NCBI GenBank assembly: GCA_022711595.1
Contig: JAKLET010000003.1
Coordinates: 124,001 to 188,000, forward strand
DNA: 64,000 nucleotides
Source of the DNA: Deltaproteobacteria bacterium
GTDB taxonomy: Bacteria > Desulfobacterota > Syntrophorhabdia > Syntrophorhabdales > Syntrophorhabdaceae
Direction: 5' to 3'
In this document: positions 1 through 9,318 of the stretch, piece by piece
Numbering within the stretch: the first letter of the stretch is position 1
Layout of the letters: the number at the start of each line of letters is the position of its first letter
Notes under the pieces: model-generated
Told to the model about the DNA's origin: nothing
What the model saw: only the letters and a program-made list of their open reading frames with translations
Database searches by the model: none
Made by a program: the position numbers and the translations under genes

Positions 1-495
1 ATAGGGGGTATATCGATCCTGGCGGCCATTTTCGACTTCAATTTCATGGGTGGTTCTCTTGGCAGTGTTGTCGGGGAAAAGATTACCAGGACCCTTGAAG
101 AAGGCGCCGGGCAAAGATTGCCGGTCATTCTTTTCTGCTCCTCCGGCGGGGCCAGGATGCAGGAGGGCATTATGTCCCTCATGCAGATGTCCAAAGTTTC
201 CGGGGCCATATATAATCTGAAGAGCAGCAGGGTCCCTTATATCACTGTCCTTACCGATCCGACGCTCGGAGGCGTGTCTGCAAGCATGGGTATGCTTGGC
301 GACGTCATTATCGCCGAACCGAAGGCAATGATCGGATTTGCCGGAGAGCGGGTCATCAGGGAGACCATAAAGGCCAAACTCCCCCCGGGGTTCCAACGGG
401 CCGAGTACCTCCTGGAGCATGGCATGATCGATATGATCTCCTCCCGTAAAGAGTTAAAACAGAAGCTTTACACACTGCTCTCTCTAATTACATGA
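1..495 (+). CDS. accD: Acetyl-CoA carboxylase carboxyltransferase subunit beta (C-terminal part)
   Basis: Reading frame 1 is open from the first base of the window, so the 5' part of the gene lies outside. The visible 164 codons carry the crotonase-like carboxyltransferase core: [17 protein letters not shown], the [10 protein letters not shown] segment and the [16 protein letters not shown] segment that form the acyl-CoA/biotin site. AccD with AccA transfers the carboxyl group from biotin to acetyl-CoA, making malonyl-CoA for fatty acid synthesis in the cytoplasm. The accD zinc finger would be upstream. The stop TGA overlaps the folC start by 4 bp (ATGA). An accD-folC pairing is common in proteobacteria. 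Confidence 0.95.
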   Translation: MGGISILAAIFDFNFMGGSLGSVVGEKITRTLEEGAGQRLPVILFCSSGGARMQEGIMSLMQMSKVSGAIYNLKSSRVPYITVLTDPTLGGVSASMGMLGDVIIAEPKAMIGFAGERVIRETIKAKLPPGFQRAEYLLEHGMIDMISSRKELKQKLYTLLSLIT

Positions 496-1763
496 ATAAT
501 GATTCCTATGAAAGCTCTCTGAAATACCTTTACGGTCTGGAGAAGTTCGGCATGGTCTTCGGCCTCGGTAATGTGCGCCGGCTCCTTGAAAGTATTGGCG
601 ACCCGCACAGGCCGCTCAGGACGGTCCACATAGCGGGGACGAACGGCAAGGGTTCTGCGGCCAGAATGATCTCCTGCATCCTTAAGGAGGCCGGCTTCAG
701 GGTCGGCAAATATACTTCGCCTCACCTCGTTTCGTTCACCGAGAGGATCACCGTCGATGAGGAGGAGATCAGCGAAGAGGACGTGGCGTCCCTGACAGAT
801 TATATCAGGACCAGGGCGGATGCCGGGTGCCCCGGGGGTTTTTATACGTTCTTTGATTTTACTACCGCCCTTGCTTTTGAGTATTTTAAGAGAAAAAAGG
901 TCGACATTGCCGTTATCGAAACAGGTCTCGGCGGCAGGCTCGATTCAACGAATGTCATCACCCCGCTGGCAAGTGCTATAACCAATGTGGCCTTCGACCA
1001 CATGGGAGAACTGGGCGCTACCCTGGGGAAGATCGCGGCGGAAAAGGCCGGGATCATAAAGAAAGGCGTTCCCGTAGTGACCGGTGCCGCCGGCATGGCC
1101 CTCGGGGTCATTAAAAAAAAGGCCGCCGAACTGGCAAGTCCTCTTTTTGTTCTCGGGAAGGATTTTTTTTTCGAAAAGACCGGCGATAATCGCCTTTCAT
1201 ACAGGGGCATCATGGAAAATTACAGCGATGTTCCTGTAAATCTAAACGGTGATCACCAGCTTGCCAATGCTTCGCTGGCATTGTGTGTGATAGAGATATT
1301 GTCACGGAAAGGGTTCATCGTCCGTGAGTCCGATGTTTGCGGTGCATTGAAGTGTGTCACCTGGCAGGGTCGTCTTGAGATGGTCAGGGAGCGGCCGCTC
1401 GTTTTTCTTGACGGCGCCCATAATGTATCCGGTATCCGGGCGATTGCGCAGTTTCTCATGTCCCGGTACCGTGACCGCAGGAAAGTCCTTGTTTTCGGCG
1501 TGATGAAGGACAAGGAGTACGGCAGGATGCTTGAGGAACTGGACAGTTGCGTGGACATGGCCATCCTCACGAGGCCCGTCACAGACCGGGCGCTGGCTCC
1601 GGAGGCCATGAAGGGATATACACGCAATACCATCGTTGTCAAGGACACGAAGAGCGCTCTCGAGGAAGCTCGAAGGCTTACCGGAGAAAAAGACCTTATA
1701 CTTGTCACCGGTTCATTCTATACGATCGGAGAGGCTAAACAGGCCGTTAATGAGATCTTTTAG
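492..1763 (+). CDS. folC: Bifunctional folylpolyglutamate synthase / dihydrofolate synthase
   Basis: 423 residues, a normal FolC length. The Mur-ligase-type P-loop GTNGKGS is at residues 49-55, followed by the [14 protein letters not shown] substrate loop. FDHMGELG and LDGAHN are the other family signatures. The enzyme adds glutamate to dihydropteroate and to reduced folates. This is relevant here because MetF/MetV in the same window use tetrahydrofolate. The ATG lies inside the accD stop (4-bp overlap), indicating translational coupling. The 3' end overlaps the lptD start by 14 bp. Confidence 0.96.
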   Translation: MNNDSYESSLKYLYGLEKFGMVFGLGNVRRLLESIGDPHRPLRTVHIAGTNGKGSAARMISCILKEAGFRVGKYTSPHLVSFTERITVDEEEISEEDVASLTDYIRTRADAGCPGGFYTFFDFTTALAFEYFKRKKVDIAVIETGLGGRLDSTNVITPLASAITNVAFDHMGELGATLGKIAAEKAGIIKKGVPVVTGAAGMALGVIKKKAAELASPLFVLGKDFFFEKTGDNRLSYRGIMENYSDVPVNLNGDHQLANASLALCVIEILSRKGFIVRESDVCGALKCVTWQGRLEMVRERPLVFLDGAHNVSGIRAIAQFLMSRYRDRRKVLVFGVMKDKEYGRMLEELDSCVDMAILTRPVTDRALAPEAMKGYTRNTIVVKDTKSALEEARRLTGEKDLILVTGSFYTIGEAKQAVNEIF

Positions 1764-3807
1764 CATTTTTATCATCATAATGATGATCGTCGCAGCCGGC
1801 TGCCCGCTGCTCGCGGAAGGTGCGGCCGAGATAGGGTTCGGCGGAGGCGAGATAAAGGGACCCGTTGATATCACGGCGGAACGGGTTGAACACGACAGCG
1901 CCGAGAACACCTATACCGCCATAGGAAATGTGGAGATGAGGGACGCCACCCGCACCCTCTTCGCTGATTACGTTTTCCTCGATGACAATACGCATGACGT
2001 CACCGCGATAGGTAACGTTGTGTTCGAGGACGAGGGTGACAGGGTCGAGTGCGACAGGATGGACCTCAATCTCGAGACAAGGAAAGGGACGCTCGAAAAA
2101 GCGAGGATATTCATAAAGAAAGGAAACGTCTACATCTCGGGCCAGGATGTTCAGAAAACCGGCGATTCCCAGTACAAGATCAAAAAAGGGAAGTTCACTA
2201 CCTGCGGATGGGATAAACCGGAGTGGACGTTCACTTCAGAAGACGTTGACGTGACAATGGAAGGATACGCGAAAACAAAGAGCACTACATTTTATATCCT
2301 CGGCGTTCCGGTCTTTTACATACCCCGCGGGGTGTTTCCCGTCAAATCGGAGCGGCAATCGGGATTTCTCATGCCGGAGTTCACCCTTTCATCGAGCGAC
2401 GGCGTGAAATTCAAACAGTCTTACTTCTGGGCGATTTCCAAGGACAAGGATGCCACGATGTTTGCCGAGTTCATTGAGAACAGGGGTATCAACGTTGGCG
2501 GGCAGTTCAGATACGCCATCAAGGAAGACCTGAAGGGTGAATGGGAATCGGCGATAATCGACGACAGGGATTACGGCCACACAAGGTATAATATCAAAGG
2601 CAAGCATGAGCAGGTTTTTTTCAAGGACCTCCAGTTCAAGGCGAATGTCTGGCATGTTTCCGACAAGGATTACCTCAAGGATTTCGGCAAGGATGTTCAG
2701 GAACGCAGCGAGAACATGATCAAGTCGTCGGTGTTTGTGGAAAAGCCGTTTACCAGATCGCTTTTTACCGCGGAGATGGCTGCCTTCAGGAACCTCATGG
2801 TTAAAGACAACGATTCGACGTTTCAGTATTTCCCCGAGGTATCGTATTTCACTGAATTCATCCCGGTGTTCGGTGGAAAGATGTATTTCGACCTCAACAG
2901 CAACCTTACCAATTTTTACCGCGAGAAAGGGAGCACCTTTACCCGTTTTGGTGTGGACCCGTCGCTGAGGCTGCCTTATTCCTTTAAGGGGATCAACACA
3001 CTGGTCAGCGCCACCGCCTATGAGACGGCGTACCTTGTCAACCGTGGTGATACCATAAGCAACGGTACGAAACAGCGCCAGGTCTTCCGTCTTGAAGGCG
3101 ACGTGAACACGCAGTTCATGAGGAGCTACAACCCGCAGCTTTCCTGGCTCGAATCGGCCCAGAGCATTATCAAGCCCAGCATTAAATACAATTTCATCCC
3201 CGGCACGTCGTTCAAGGACCTGCCGCAGATCGACGAACGGGACAAGATGGATGATGTGAACACCATTACCTATTCGATCAACCATTACCTCTTCGAGACT
3301 TCCAGCGACGGCAAGAGCAGCCGCGAGGTCTCGTACCTGGAGGTTTCCCAGACCTACGGCATCTCCGGTGACCTGGAAGAATCCTTCATTTACAAGGGCT
3401 ACGGTTCGCGGTTCTCCGATATCGATGTCAGGTTTACGTTCAACCCGACGGATAACTTCAGCTTCGCCCATGAGAGCGTGATCAGCGTGAGCGGTCAAGG
3501 GGCCAGGACGCTGAGGAACGGGTTCACCTACAAGGTGCCCAACAGTTATTACGTCGTTGTGGCCCACAACTACAACAAGGACGCCAACAACGACATTTAT
3601 CTTGACTTCGGCGGGGCATATAAAGTTTTTGAAGGAGGCTACCAGATACGGTATTCTTTCATGGAGAAGGAATGGATAGATACCCTGTACAGCCTCAGAT
3701 ACAGGCCGGGGTGCTGGTCAACGACACTGTCGTTGTCACAGACGAAAAGGCCGAGGGACACAAGCTTCAAGATCTCCTTTGACCTTACGGGCATCACATC
3801 GAAATAA
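1750..3807 (+). CDS. lptD: LPS-assembly outer membrane protein LptD
   Basis: 685 residues from the ATG at 1750. A start further upstream would lie deep inside folC, whereas 1750 begins directly with a hydrophobic export signal (residues 1-25). Residues ~35-170 are an OstA/LptA-like beta-jellyroll (ITAERVEHD, GNVEMRD and GNVVFEDEGDRVECDRMDLN are typical). The rest is the LptD barrel, rich in alternating aromatic strands, with YIPRGVFPVKSERQSGFLMPEF at its entry. LptD with LptE inserts LPS into the outer leaflet. The signal region contains AAGC, which resembles a lipobox, but LptD is normally cleaved by signal peptidase I. It overlaps folC by 14 bp and is followed by sugar-nucleotide genes. Confidence 0.9.
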   Translation: MRSFSIFIIIMMIVAAGCPLLAEGAAEIGFGGGEIKGPVDITAERVEHDSAENTYTAIGNVEMRDATRTLFADYVFLDDNTHDVTAIGNVVFEDEGDRVECDRMDLNLETRKGTLEKARIFIKKGNVYISGQDVQKTGDSQYKIKKGKFTTCGWDKPEWTFTSEDVDVTMEGYAKTKSTTFYILGVPVFYIPRGVFPVKSERQSGFLMPEFTLSSSDGVKFKQSYFWAISKDKDATMFAEFIENRGINVGGQFRYAIKEDLKGEWESAIIDDRDYGHTRYNIKGKHEQVFFKDLQFKANVWHVSDKDYLKDFGKDVQERSENMIKSSVFVEKPFTRSLFTAEMAAFRNLMVKDNDSTFQYFPEVSYFTEFIPVFGGKMYFDLNSNLTNFYREKGSTFTRFGVDPSLRLPYSFKGINTLVSATAYETAYLVNRGDTISNGTKQRQVFRLEGDVNTQFMRSYNPQLSWLESAQSIIKPSIKYNFIPGTSFKDLPQIDERDKMDDVNTITYSINHYLFETSSDGKSSREVSYLEVSQTYGISGDLEESFIYKGYGSRFSDIDVRFTFNPTDNFSFAHESVISVSGQGARTLRNGFTYKVPNSYYVVVAHNYNKDANNDIYLDFGGAYKVFEGGYQIRYSFMEKEWIDTLYSLRYRPGCWSTTLSLSQTKRPRDTSFKISFDLTGITSK

Positions 3808-3822
3808 AAGGAGGGCGGTTAT

Positions 3823-4551
3823 ATGAAGGGAATTATACTGGCGGGCGGACTAGGCAGCAGGCTTGCCCCGCTGACGCGCATTACCAACAAACACTTGCTC
3901 CCCGTCTATGACAAGCCCATGATCTATTACCCGATCCAGACGCTCATCAACGCGGGTATTACCGATATCATGATCGTGACGGGCGGCAACCACGCGGGTG
4001 ATTTTTTAAGGCTCATGGGCAATGGGAAAGACTTCGGCCTCAAGCACCTCAATTATACCTATCAGGAAGGTGAAGGCGGCATAGCCGCCGCCCTTTCCCT
4101 TGCGGAGTATTTTGCCGACGGAGAGTCGATCTGTGTTGTCCTTGGCGATAATATCATAGAGAAAAACATCATCAGGGCAGTTGAAGATTTCAAAAAACAG
4201 GGGAAAGGCGCAAAGATAATGCTCAAGGAGGTACCCGATCCGGAGAGGTTCGGCGTGGCCGAGATAAATGACGGAAGGCTCGTCAGCATAGTCGAAAAGC
4301 CGAAACACCCCAGGAGCAATCTTGCCGTCATAGGTATTTACCTTTATGACGCTGAGGTGTTCAATATCGTTAAGACATTAAAGCCCTCGGACAGGGGAGA
4401 ACTTGAGATCACCGACGTGAACAACGCATATGTCAGGGAAGGCACAATGACCTGGGAGATGCTCGACGGATGGTGGACGGACGCAGGTACCTTCGAATCG
4501 CTCCTTCGCGCGAGCGTTCTCGTTGCCCAGTCCGGTGCAAACAACAAGTGA
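3823..4551 (+). CDS. rmlA: Glucose-1-phosphate thymidylyltransferase, short form
   Basis: 242 residues. The nucleotidyltransferase signature LAGGLGSRLAPLT is at the N-terminus, followed by NKHLLPVYDKPMIYYPI (sugar-phosphate site) and VVLGDNII (metal site). It makes dTDP-glucose from glucose-1-phosphate and dTTP, the first step to dTDP-L-rhamnose. It is ~50 residues shorter than the classical ~290-residue RmlA and lacks the C-terminal helical allosteric/dimer segment, a form known in several bacteria and archaea. A strong ribosome site (AAGGAGGG) lies just before the ATG. The next genes complete the rhamnose pathway, which supports this assignment over a generic nucleotidyltransferase. Confidence 0.85.
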   Translation: MKGIILAGGLGSRLAPLTRITNKHLLPVYDKPMIYYPIQTLINAGITDIMIVTGGNHAGDFLRLMGNGKDFGLKHLNYTYQEGEGGIAAALSLAEYFADGESICVVLGDNIIEKNIIRAVEDFKKQGKGAKIMLKEVPDPERFGVAEINDGRLVSIVEKPKHPRSNLAVIGIYLYDAEVFNIVKTLKPSDRGELEITDVNNAYVREGTMTWEMLDGWWTDAGTFESLLRASVLVAQSGANNK

Positions 4552-4566
4552 CCAGGGGGAATGTAT

Positions 4567-5022
4567 ATGATCAACGGCGTTGCAGTAAAAATATTGAAAT
4601 TCATACCCGATGAACGGGGAAGGCTCATGGAGATCCTTCGCAGCGACGATGAGATGTTCACGCGCTTCGGCCAGGTCTATATGACAACGACATATCCCCA
4701 TGTGGTCAAGGCCTGGCATTTCCACAGGAAGCAGGATGACCTCATCACCTGCGTCCGGGGGATGATAAAGCTCGTTCTTTATGATGACCGAAAAGGGTCG
4801 CCGACGAAGGGCGAGGTTAACGAGTTCTACATGGGCGACCACCAGCCCATGCTCATCATGGTGCCGAAAATGGTCTATCACGGCTGGAAATGTGTGAGCC
4901 AGGAGGAAGCGATCATAATCAATACCGTCACGGTACCCTATAACCACAAAAAACCGGACGAGTTCAGGATCGACCCCCATGTCAACGACATACCGTACAA
5001 GTGGGAGAGGAAAGATGGCTGA
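4567..5022 (+). CDS. rmlC: dTDP-4-dehydrorhamnose 3,5-epimerase family cupin
   Basis: 151 residues from the ATG at 4567. That start is 7 bp from the AGGGGGA ribosome site, whereas the ATG at 4561 touches it. This is a single cupin domain: WHFH supplies the probable catalytic/base histidine, YHGWKCVSQEEAII is the core strand pair, and the tail PYNHKKPDEFRIDPHVNDIPYKW matches the RmlC C-terminus. It is ~30 residues shorter than classical RmlC, so an epimerase giving another dTDP-6-deoxyhexose is possible. Its position between rmlA and rmlB makes rhamnose the best guess. The stop overlaps the rmlB start by 8 bp. Confidence 0.78.
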   Translation: MINGVAVKILKFIPDERGRLMEILRSDDEMFTRFGQVYMTTTYPHVVKAWHFHRKQDDLITCVRGMIKLVLYDDRKGSPTKGEVNEFYMGDHQPMLIMVPKMVYHGWKCVSQEEAIIINTVTVPYNHKKPDEFRIDPHVNDIPYKWERKDG

Positions 5023-6025
5023 AACTATTCTCGTCACCGGCGGATGTGGTTTTATCGGGACCAATTTCGTCCGCCACATGCTTGGCAAATATGATTACCA
5101 TATCATCAACCTCGACAAATTGACCTACGCGGGCAATCTCGAGAACCTTCAAGACATTACCGGAGATGACCGGTACACCTTCGTGAAGGGTGACATAGCC
5201 GATACGGCCGATCTTGAGCGGGTCTTTGAAAGAACCATCGATGTGATCGTCAATTTTGCCGCCGAATCCCACGTGGACAGAAGCATCATAGACCCTGATG
5301 CCTTCATAAAGACCAACATAAACGGCACCTTCAACCTTCTTGAAATGGCGAGAAAGAAGAAGGTGAGGCGATTTGTACAGATCTCCACGGACGAGGTCTA
5401 CGGTTCCCTTGGTGCAACGGGGGCCTTTCGCGAGGACACCCCGCTGGCGCCGAACAGCCCTTATTCGGCCTCAAAGACGTCTGCCGATATCCTTGCCATC
5501 GCATATTTCAAGACATACGGCATGCCTGTCCTCGTTACCCGCTGTTCCAATAATTATGGACCCTACCAGTTTCCCGAGAAGCTCATTCCCCTCATGATCA
5601 CAAATGCCCTTGCCGGCATGGAATTGCCTGTTTACGGGGACGGTCTCAACGTCCGCGACTGGATCCACGTGATAGACCACTGCGCGGCCATCGATCTTGT
5701 GCTTCACCGGGGAGAGGACGGCAACGTCTACAATATCGGCGCGGGAAAAGAAAAGACCAATATTGATATCGTCAGGCTTGTCCTTGAGATACTGGGGAGG
5801 CCCGAGTCCCTCATAAGGTATGTGAAGGACAGGCCGGGCCACGACAGGCGCTACGCTATAGATTCAGGGAAGATCACCAAAAACCTGGGTTTCAGGCCGT
5901 CCGTTGATTTTGCCGAAGGAATGCGCCAGACAGTGCAATGGTATGTTGAAAACAAAGGCTGGTGGGAGCGGATAAAGACGGGGGCGTATCTCGATTATTA
6001 CGAAAAGATGTACGGGAACCGATGA
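5015..6025 (+). CDS. rmlB: dTDP-glucose 4,6-dehydratase
   Basis: 336 residues from the ATG at 5015, preceded by GGGAGAGGAAAG. It is an extended SDR enzyme with the NAD site TGGCGFIGTNFVR, the catalytic STDEVYGS segment and YSASK (Tyr-xxx-Lys), then GPYQFPEKLIPL, typical of RmlB. It converts dTDP-glucose to dTDP-4-keto-6-deoxyglucose. It overlaps rmlC by 8 bp and rmlD by 4 bp (ATGA), so the four genes form one tight operon. Confidence 0.94.
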   Translation: MAETILVTGGCGFIGTNFVRHMLGKYDYHIINLDKLTYAGNLENLQDITGDDRYTFVKGDIADTADLERVFERTIDVIVNFAAESHVDRSIIDPDAFIKTNINGTFNLLEMARKKKVRRFVQISTDEVYGSLGATGAFREDTPLAPNSPYSASKTSADILAIAYFKTYGMPVLVTRCSNNYGPYQFPEKLIPLMITNALAGMELPVYGDGLNVRDWIHVIDHCAAIDLVLHRGEDGNVYNIGAGKEKTNIDIVRLVLEILGRPESLIRYVKDRPGHDRRYAIDSGKITKNLGFRPSVDFAEGMRQTVQWYVENKGWWERIKTGAYLDYYEKMYGNR

Positions 6026-6852
6026 AGATACTTATTGCCGGCGCGAATGGATTGCTCGGTGCCAGTATTGTTCCCCTCCTTGCCGAGCGTTTCGATCTTT
6101 GGGTTCACGATGTAGATTCATGGGACATCACCTGCGGCCCGGCCGGGGAGGAACTGGTCTGCCGCTATCGGCCTGACGTGGTTCTGAACCTTGCGGCCAT
6201 GACCGATGTCGACGGTTGTGAAGGGGCATCGGAGCTTGCGGAAAAGGTCAACGCACAAGGGGCGGCGATCGTGGCTGACCTTTGCGGAAAAGCGGGGACG
6301 AAGCTCATACATGTCAGTACGGATTATGTTTTTGACGGCAAGAAAGGCCTGCCTTATTGTGAGGACGATGAACCAAACCCGGCTTCAGTGTACGGAAGGA
6401 CCAAACTCGAGGGTGAAAGGATGGTCTTTGAGAAGCTTCCTTCGGCTGTTGTTATCAGGACGCAGTGGCTCTATGGAAAGACGGGGGCCAGCTTTGTCGA
6501 AAAGATCATAAGGGCTGCCGGAGAGCAGGGGAGCGTGCGCGTTGTCAACGATCAGACGGGTTCTCCGACGTATGCGAAGGACCTTGCCGTGCCCATTATG
6601 GCCGTCATAGAGAAAGGGCTGACGGGAATCGTCCATGTGTCGAACAGCGGTTCCTGTACCTGGTATGAGTTCGCAAGGGCGATCTTTTCCTTAAAGGGCA
6701 TGGATGTGGAGGTAAGTCCTATCACCACGCGGGAACTGGGACGTGCGGCGCCGCGTCCCCCATACTCTGTTTTCGATCTGTCAAGGCTGGAGCGTGACAC
6801 AGGGGTCAGGATGCGTCATTGGATGGAAGCGCTGAAAGAATATCTGGCCTGA
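6022..6852 (+). CDS. rmlD: dTDP-4-dehydrorhamnose reductase
   Basis: 276 residues from the ATG at 6022, which overlaps the rmlB TGA. The SDR signature GANGLLGAS lies at the N-terminus. VSTDYVFDGKKGLPYCEDD and YGRTKLEGE carry the catalytic Tyr/Lys pair typical of RmlD. QTGSPTYAKDLA is the substrate-binding region. It reduces dTDP-4-keto-L-rhamnose to dTDP-L-rhamnose for O-antigen or other surface glycans. Last gene of the rml set. Confidence 0.93.
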   Translation: MKILIAGANGLLGASIVPLLAERFDLWVHDVDSWDITCGPAGEELVCRYRPDVVLNLAAMTDVDGCEGASELAEKVNAQGAAIVADLCGKAGTKLIHVSTDYVFDGKKGLPYCEDDEPNPASVYGRTKLEGERMVFEKLPSAVVIRTQWLYGKTGASFVEKIIRAAGEQGSVRVVNDQTGSPTYAKDLAVPIMAVIEKGLTGIVHVSNSGSCTWYEFARAIFSLKGMDVEVSPITTRELGRAAPRPPYSVFDLSRLERDTGVRMRHWMEALKEYLA

Positions 6853-6888
6853 CACAAACCGCCCGCTGTCTTGCTTGGGCAGCCGGCA

Positions 6889-7632
6889 ATGGAGAGATCC
6901 CCCCTGAAGATCATTTTTTTCTCTGATACCCATATCAGCCGCAGGAGCGATGACAGGATAGTCCTTTTCCTGCGTTTTATCGCCGACCATTGCGCCGACG
7001 CCGATATGATCTTTATACTGGGAGACCTCTTCGAGTTCTACCATGGTTATGACGACTATATATACCCCTGGTTCAACCCTGTAGCCGGTGCCCTGAAAGA
7101 CCTGGCGGCACGGGGCAAGATCATCTATTTCCTGGAAGGCAACCATGAGTTCTCCATGGGAAAATACTTCGGAGATCATACAGGTGTCAAATGCGCGAGA
7201 GAACTGACCATTGAGATCGACGGAAAGAAGGTCTATGCCGCCCACGGCGACGGGCTTTCCCGTTTTTCCCTGGCCCGGTTCCTGAAGCGTCCTCTTTTTT
7301 ACGGGCTTATGGACCGTCTCGGGCCTGCGGCTACGTGGAACATCGCCATGCTCATGCACCCCCTGCTTTCGCGGCGCAGGAAAGGGCACAGCGAGGCCGT
7401 CAGGGGCGCTTTCAGGGCATTCGCGCAAACAAAGTTCTCCGAAGGGTATGATGTGGTCTTGCTCGCCCATTCTCATATACCCGATGTTTTCGAGACCAAT
7501 GACGGCGCGGCTGAAAAAATATACCTCAATACAGGCGATCTCATCACGAGTGAGAGTTTTGTTTTTTATGAAACCTCTTCCGGTTTTTCTCTCAGGACAT
7601 TTTCTCGGGCAGACAAACAGACCAATCTGTAA
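6889..7632 (+). CDS. Metallophosphoesterase, LpxH-like UDP-2,3-diacylglucosamine pyrophosphatase
   Basis: 247 residues from the ATG at 6889 (a TTG at 6871 is the only longer start). The calcineurin-like two-metal motifs are complete and in order: SDTHIS, GDLFEF, GNHE, AHGD and AHSH. GDLFEF with a 240-250-residue size fits the LpxH/LpxG group, which releases lipid X in lipid A synthesis. Classical LpxH has GNRD where this protein has GNHE, so the substrate assignment is inferred, helped by lptD and the rml genes just upstream. No transmembrane segment is obvious. Confidence 0.72.
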   Translation: MERSPLKIIFFSDTHISRRSDDRIVLFLRFIADHCADADMIFILGDLFEFYHGYDDYIYPWFNPVAGALKDLAARGKIIYFLEGNHEFSMGKYFGDHTGVKCARELTIEIDGKKVYAAHGDGLSRFSLARFLKRPLFYGLMDRLGPAATWNIAMLMHPLLSRRRKGHSEAVRGAFRAFAQTKFSEGYDVVLLAHSHIPDVFETNDGAAEKIYLNTGDLITSESFVFYETSSGFSLRTFSRADKQTNL

Positions 7633-7639
7633 AAAGTGA

Positions 7640-7668
7640 TTGCCAATTCACTGTATCATCACTATATA
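7640..7668 (+). promoter_or_regulatory. Promoter of the CNB-GGDEF gene
   Basis: TTGCCA at 7640-7645 and TATATA at 7663-7668 are 17 bp apart; an alternative TATAAT starts at 7667. The segment is AT-rich, lies between two genes and is followed by GGGGAGG ahead of the ATG at 7702. Confidence 0.5.
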
Positions 7669-7701
7669 TAATAGTATCCTTTTGGTTAATGGGGAGGCGC
7701 A

Positions 7702-8664
7702 ATGGCGGATAGTGAAAAAACCGGGTTCGACGAAAGGGATTTGGAAGGCATACAGCTCTTCAAGAATGTGCATCTAGCGTCCATAAAGGGCCTCATAGAT
7801 GTGTGCAGGACTCAGGTCCTTGAACCGGGCGCAGTGCTGATATCGCCGGGACGACTTAACAAAAAGATATACTTCGTAATGGAGGGCAGCCTGAGGGTCC
7901 ACCTCGAATCTCCTGAAAGTGAACCGATTGCGACATTGGGCCCCGGTGAGAGCGTGGGAGAGATATCGGTCATCGATAATCAGGCCGCGAGCGCCTATGT
8001 GGTGGCAGATGAGCGCTGCCGGCTTCTCGTGATGGAGGAAGATGTCCTATGGTCACTCATCCAGGCGTCCCACGCGGCGGCCTGCAACCTTCTTTTCGTT
8101 CTTGCGAAGCGTCTTCGCCAGACAGACTGCATTATTGTCGAAGGGGCGCAGCTTGAACAGGATTTTCAGCATTACGGGAGCGTAGATGCCCTGACGGGAC
8201 TTCACAACCGTTATTGGTTCGATACCGTGTACAAAAGGCAATTTGCGCGCTCGATAGCCTCGGGCAGGCCTTTTTCTCTTATTATGGCCGACATTGACCA
8301 CTTCAAGGAGGTAAACGATACATACGGCCATCTCGTCGGCGACAGGGTGCTCTATAGTATTGCGCGGATCATTACCAACTACATTCGCGCCACCGAGGTG
8401 GTCGCCCGCTATGGCGGGGACGAGTTCGTGATCATTCTTGCAGACCAGGGCCTTGACACGGCCAGGACCGTTGCCGAACGGCTCCTGCTTGCCGCCAGGG
8501 ATGCCCTTCCTATACGGATAGGGGACAAGACCATCACCCACCCCACCCTGTCGGTCGGCATTGCTGAAATAAATGTGGGTGAGAGTCCTGATGAACTTAT
8601 CCGCAGGGCCGATGAAGCGCTCTATAGGAGCAAGATCGGCGGCAGAGACTGCGTTGCCGATTAG
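7702..8664 (+). CDS. Cyclic-nucleotide-binding domain / GGDEF diguanylate cyclase
   Basis: 320 residues. Residues ~18-140 form a CRP-type beta-roll (LEPGAVLISPG, YFVMEGSLRVHL, LGPGESVGEISVIDNQAASAYVVA). Residues ~165-320 are a GGDEF domain with the intact active-site string RYGGDEFVI and DIDHFKEVNDTYGH. It probably makes cyclic di-GMP under control of a small ligand bound to the N-terminal domain. It has no membrane segment or DNA-binding domain, so it is a cytoplasmic signalling enzyme. No RxxD inhibitory site was noticed before GGDEF. Rubrerythrin follows 27 bp downstream and may be co-transcribed. Confidence 0.88.
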   Translation: MADSEKTGFDERDLEGIQLFKNVHLASIKGLIDVCRTQVLEPGAVLISPGRLNKKIYFVMEGSLRVHLESPESEPIATLGPGESVGEISVIDNQAASAYVVADERCRLLVMEEDVLWSLIQASHAAACNLLFVLAKRLRQTDCIIVEGAQLEQDFQHYGSVDALTGLHNRYWFDTVYKRQFARSIASGRPFSLIMADIDHFKEVNDTYGHLVGDRVLYSIARIITNYIRATEVVARYGGDEFVIILADQGLDTARTVAERLLLAARDALPIRIGDKTITHPTLSVGIAEINVGESPDELIRRADEALYRSKIGGRDCVAD

Positions 8665-8691
8665 AAAACTATAACAGGAAAGGAGAATATC

Positions 8692-9174
8692 ATGCAGATC
8701 TTCAACCCCGGCGATGTCCTGCAATTTGCCATCCGCATCGAGGAAGATGGAGAGATCTTCTATCACAAGGCAGCCCTCAATGCCGAAGACAAAGAAGTGA
8801 GGGACCTCTTCAACAATCTTGCCGACGAAGAGATAAGACACAAAAGGGTCTTTCAGGAAATGCTCTCCCGCATTGAGGTGAACCCGCAGGCGGAAAGCTA
8901 TCGCGGAGAGTATGGCGCCTATCTGCGCGATTACATCGACGGAAAGGTTGTATTCACCAGGAAGACCGGCGCCGAGGCCGCAGGCGATACCAAAGACGCG
9001 CTGTCGGCGATAGTTTTTGCCATGAATCGCGAGGCCGACTCCATACTGTACTACCATGAGGTGAAACAATTCGTGGACGAAAAAAATTACAGAGAGATCG
9101 ATAAGGTCATTGAGGAGGAGCGCAAGCATTTCCTGAAACTCTCCGCGGCGGCGAAGAAGTATAGAGACGGGTAA
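8692..9174 (+). CDS. Rubrerythrin-like ferritin-family protein
   Basis: 160 residues in a four-helix-bundle pattern with diiron ligand motifs: EEDGEIFY near the start, ADEEIRHKRVF in helix 2, NREADSILYYHE and EEERKHF near the end. It lacks the C-terminal rubredoxin domain of classical rubrerythrin. Such proteins typically act in peroxide defence of anaerobes, but the electron donor is not evident here. A strong GGAAAGGAG precedes the ATG. The stop TAA lies in the first bases of an intergenic repeat. Confidence 0.82.
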   Translation: MQIFNPGDVLQFAIRIEEDGEIFYHKAALNAEDKEVRDLFNNLADEEIRHKRVFQEMLSRIEVNPQAESYRGEYGAYLRDYIDGKVVFTRKTGAEAAGDTKDALSAIVFAMNREADSILYYHEVKQFVDEKNYREIDKVIEEERKHFLKLSAAAKKYRDG

Positions 9175-9318
9175 TGGGTGATAGGTAATAGGTGATGGGG
9201 CGTAGGTGAAAAAGCAAAAGCTGCTTGAACTGCTTGAGCCGCTTAAACCGCTTGAACGTTAAGTTTAAAAGAAAGGTGGTTTTCCCTATGACCTATAACC
9301 CATTACCCATGACCTATC
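9171..9318. repeat. Intergenic palindromic repeat, families A and B
   Basis: Left arm 9171-9208 is built of short units such as GGGTGATAGG and TAATAGGTGATGGG (family A). Its reverse complement is at 9284-9317 (CCTATGACCTATAACCCATT). Between them, 9219-9259 holds family B units (GCTTGAACTGCTTGAGCCGC). The element sits between two convergent genes and reaches into both stop codons: the rubrerythrin TAA and the permease TAG. It could fold into a long imperfect hairpin in either transcript. Confidence 0.8.

Noticed and set aside
2389-3567. 392-codon open frame antisense to lptD
   Set aside because: It lies wholly within lptD, has no recognisable domain or ribosome site, and long antisense frames are common in GC-rich genes.
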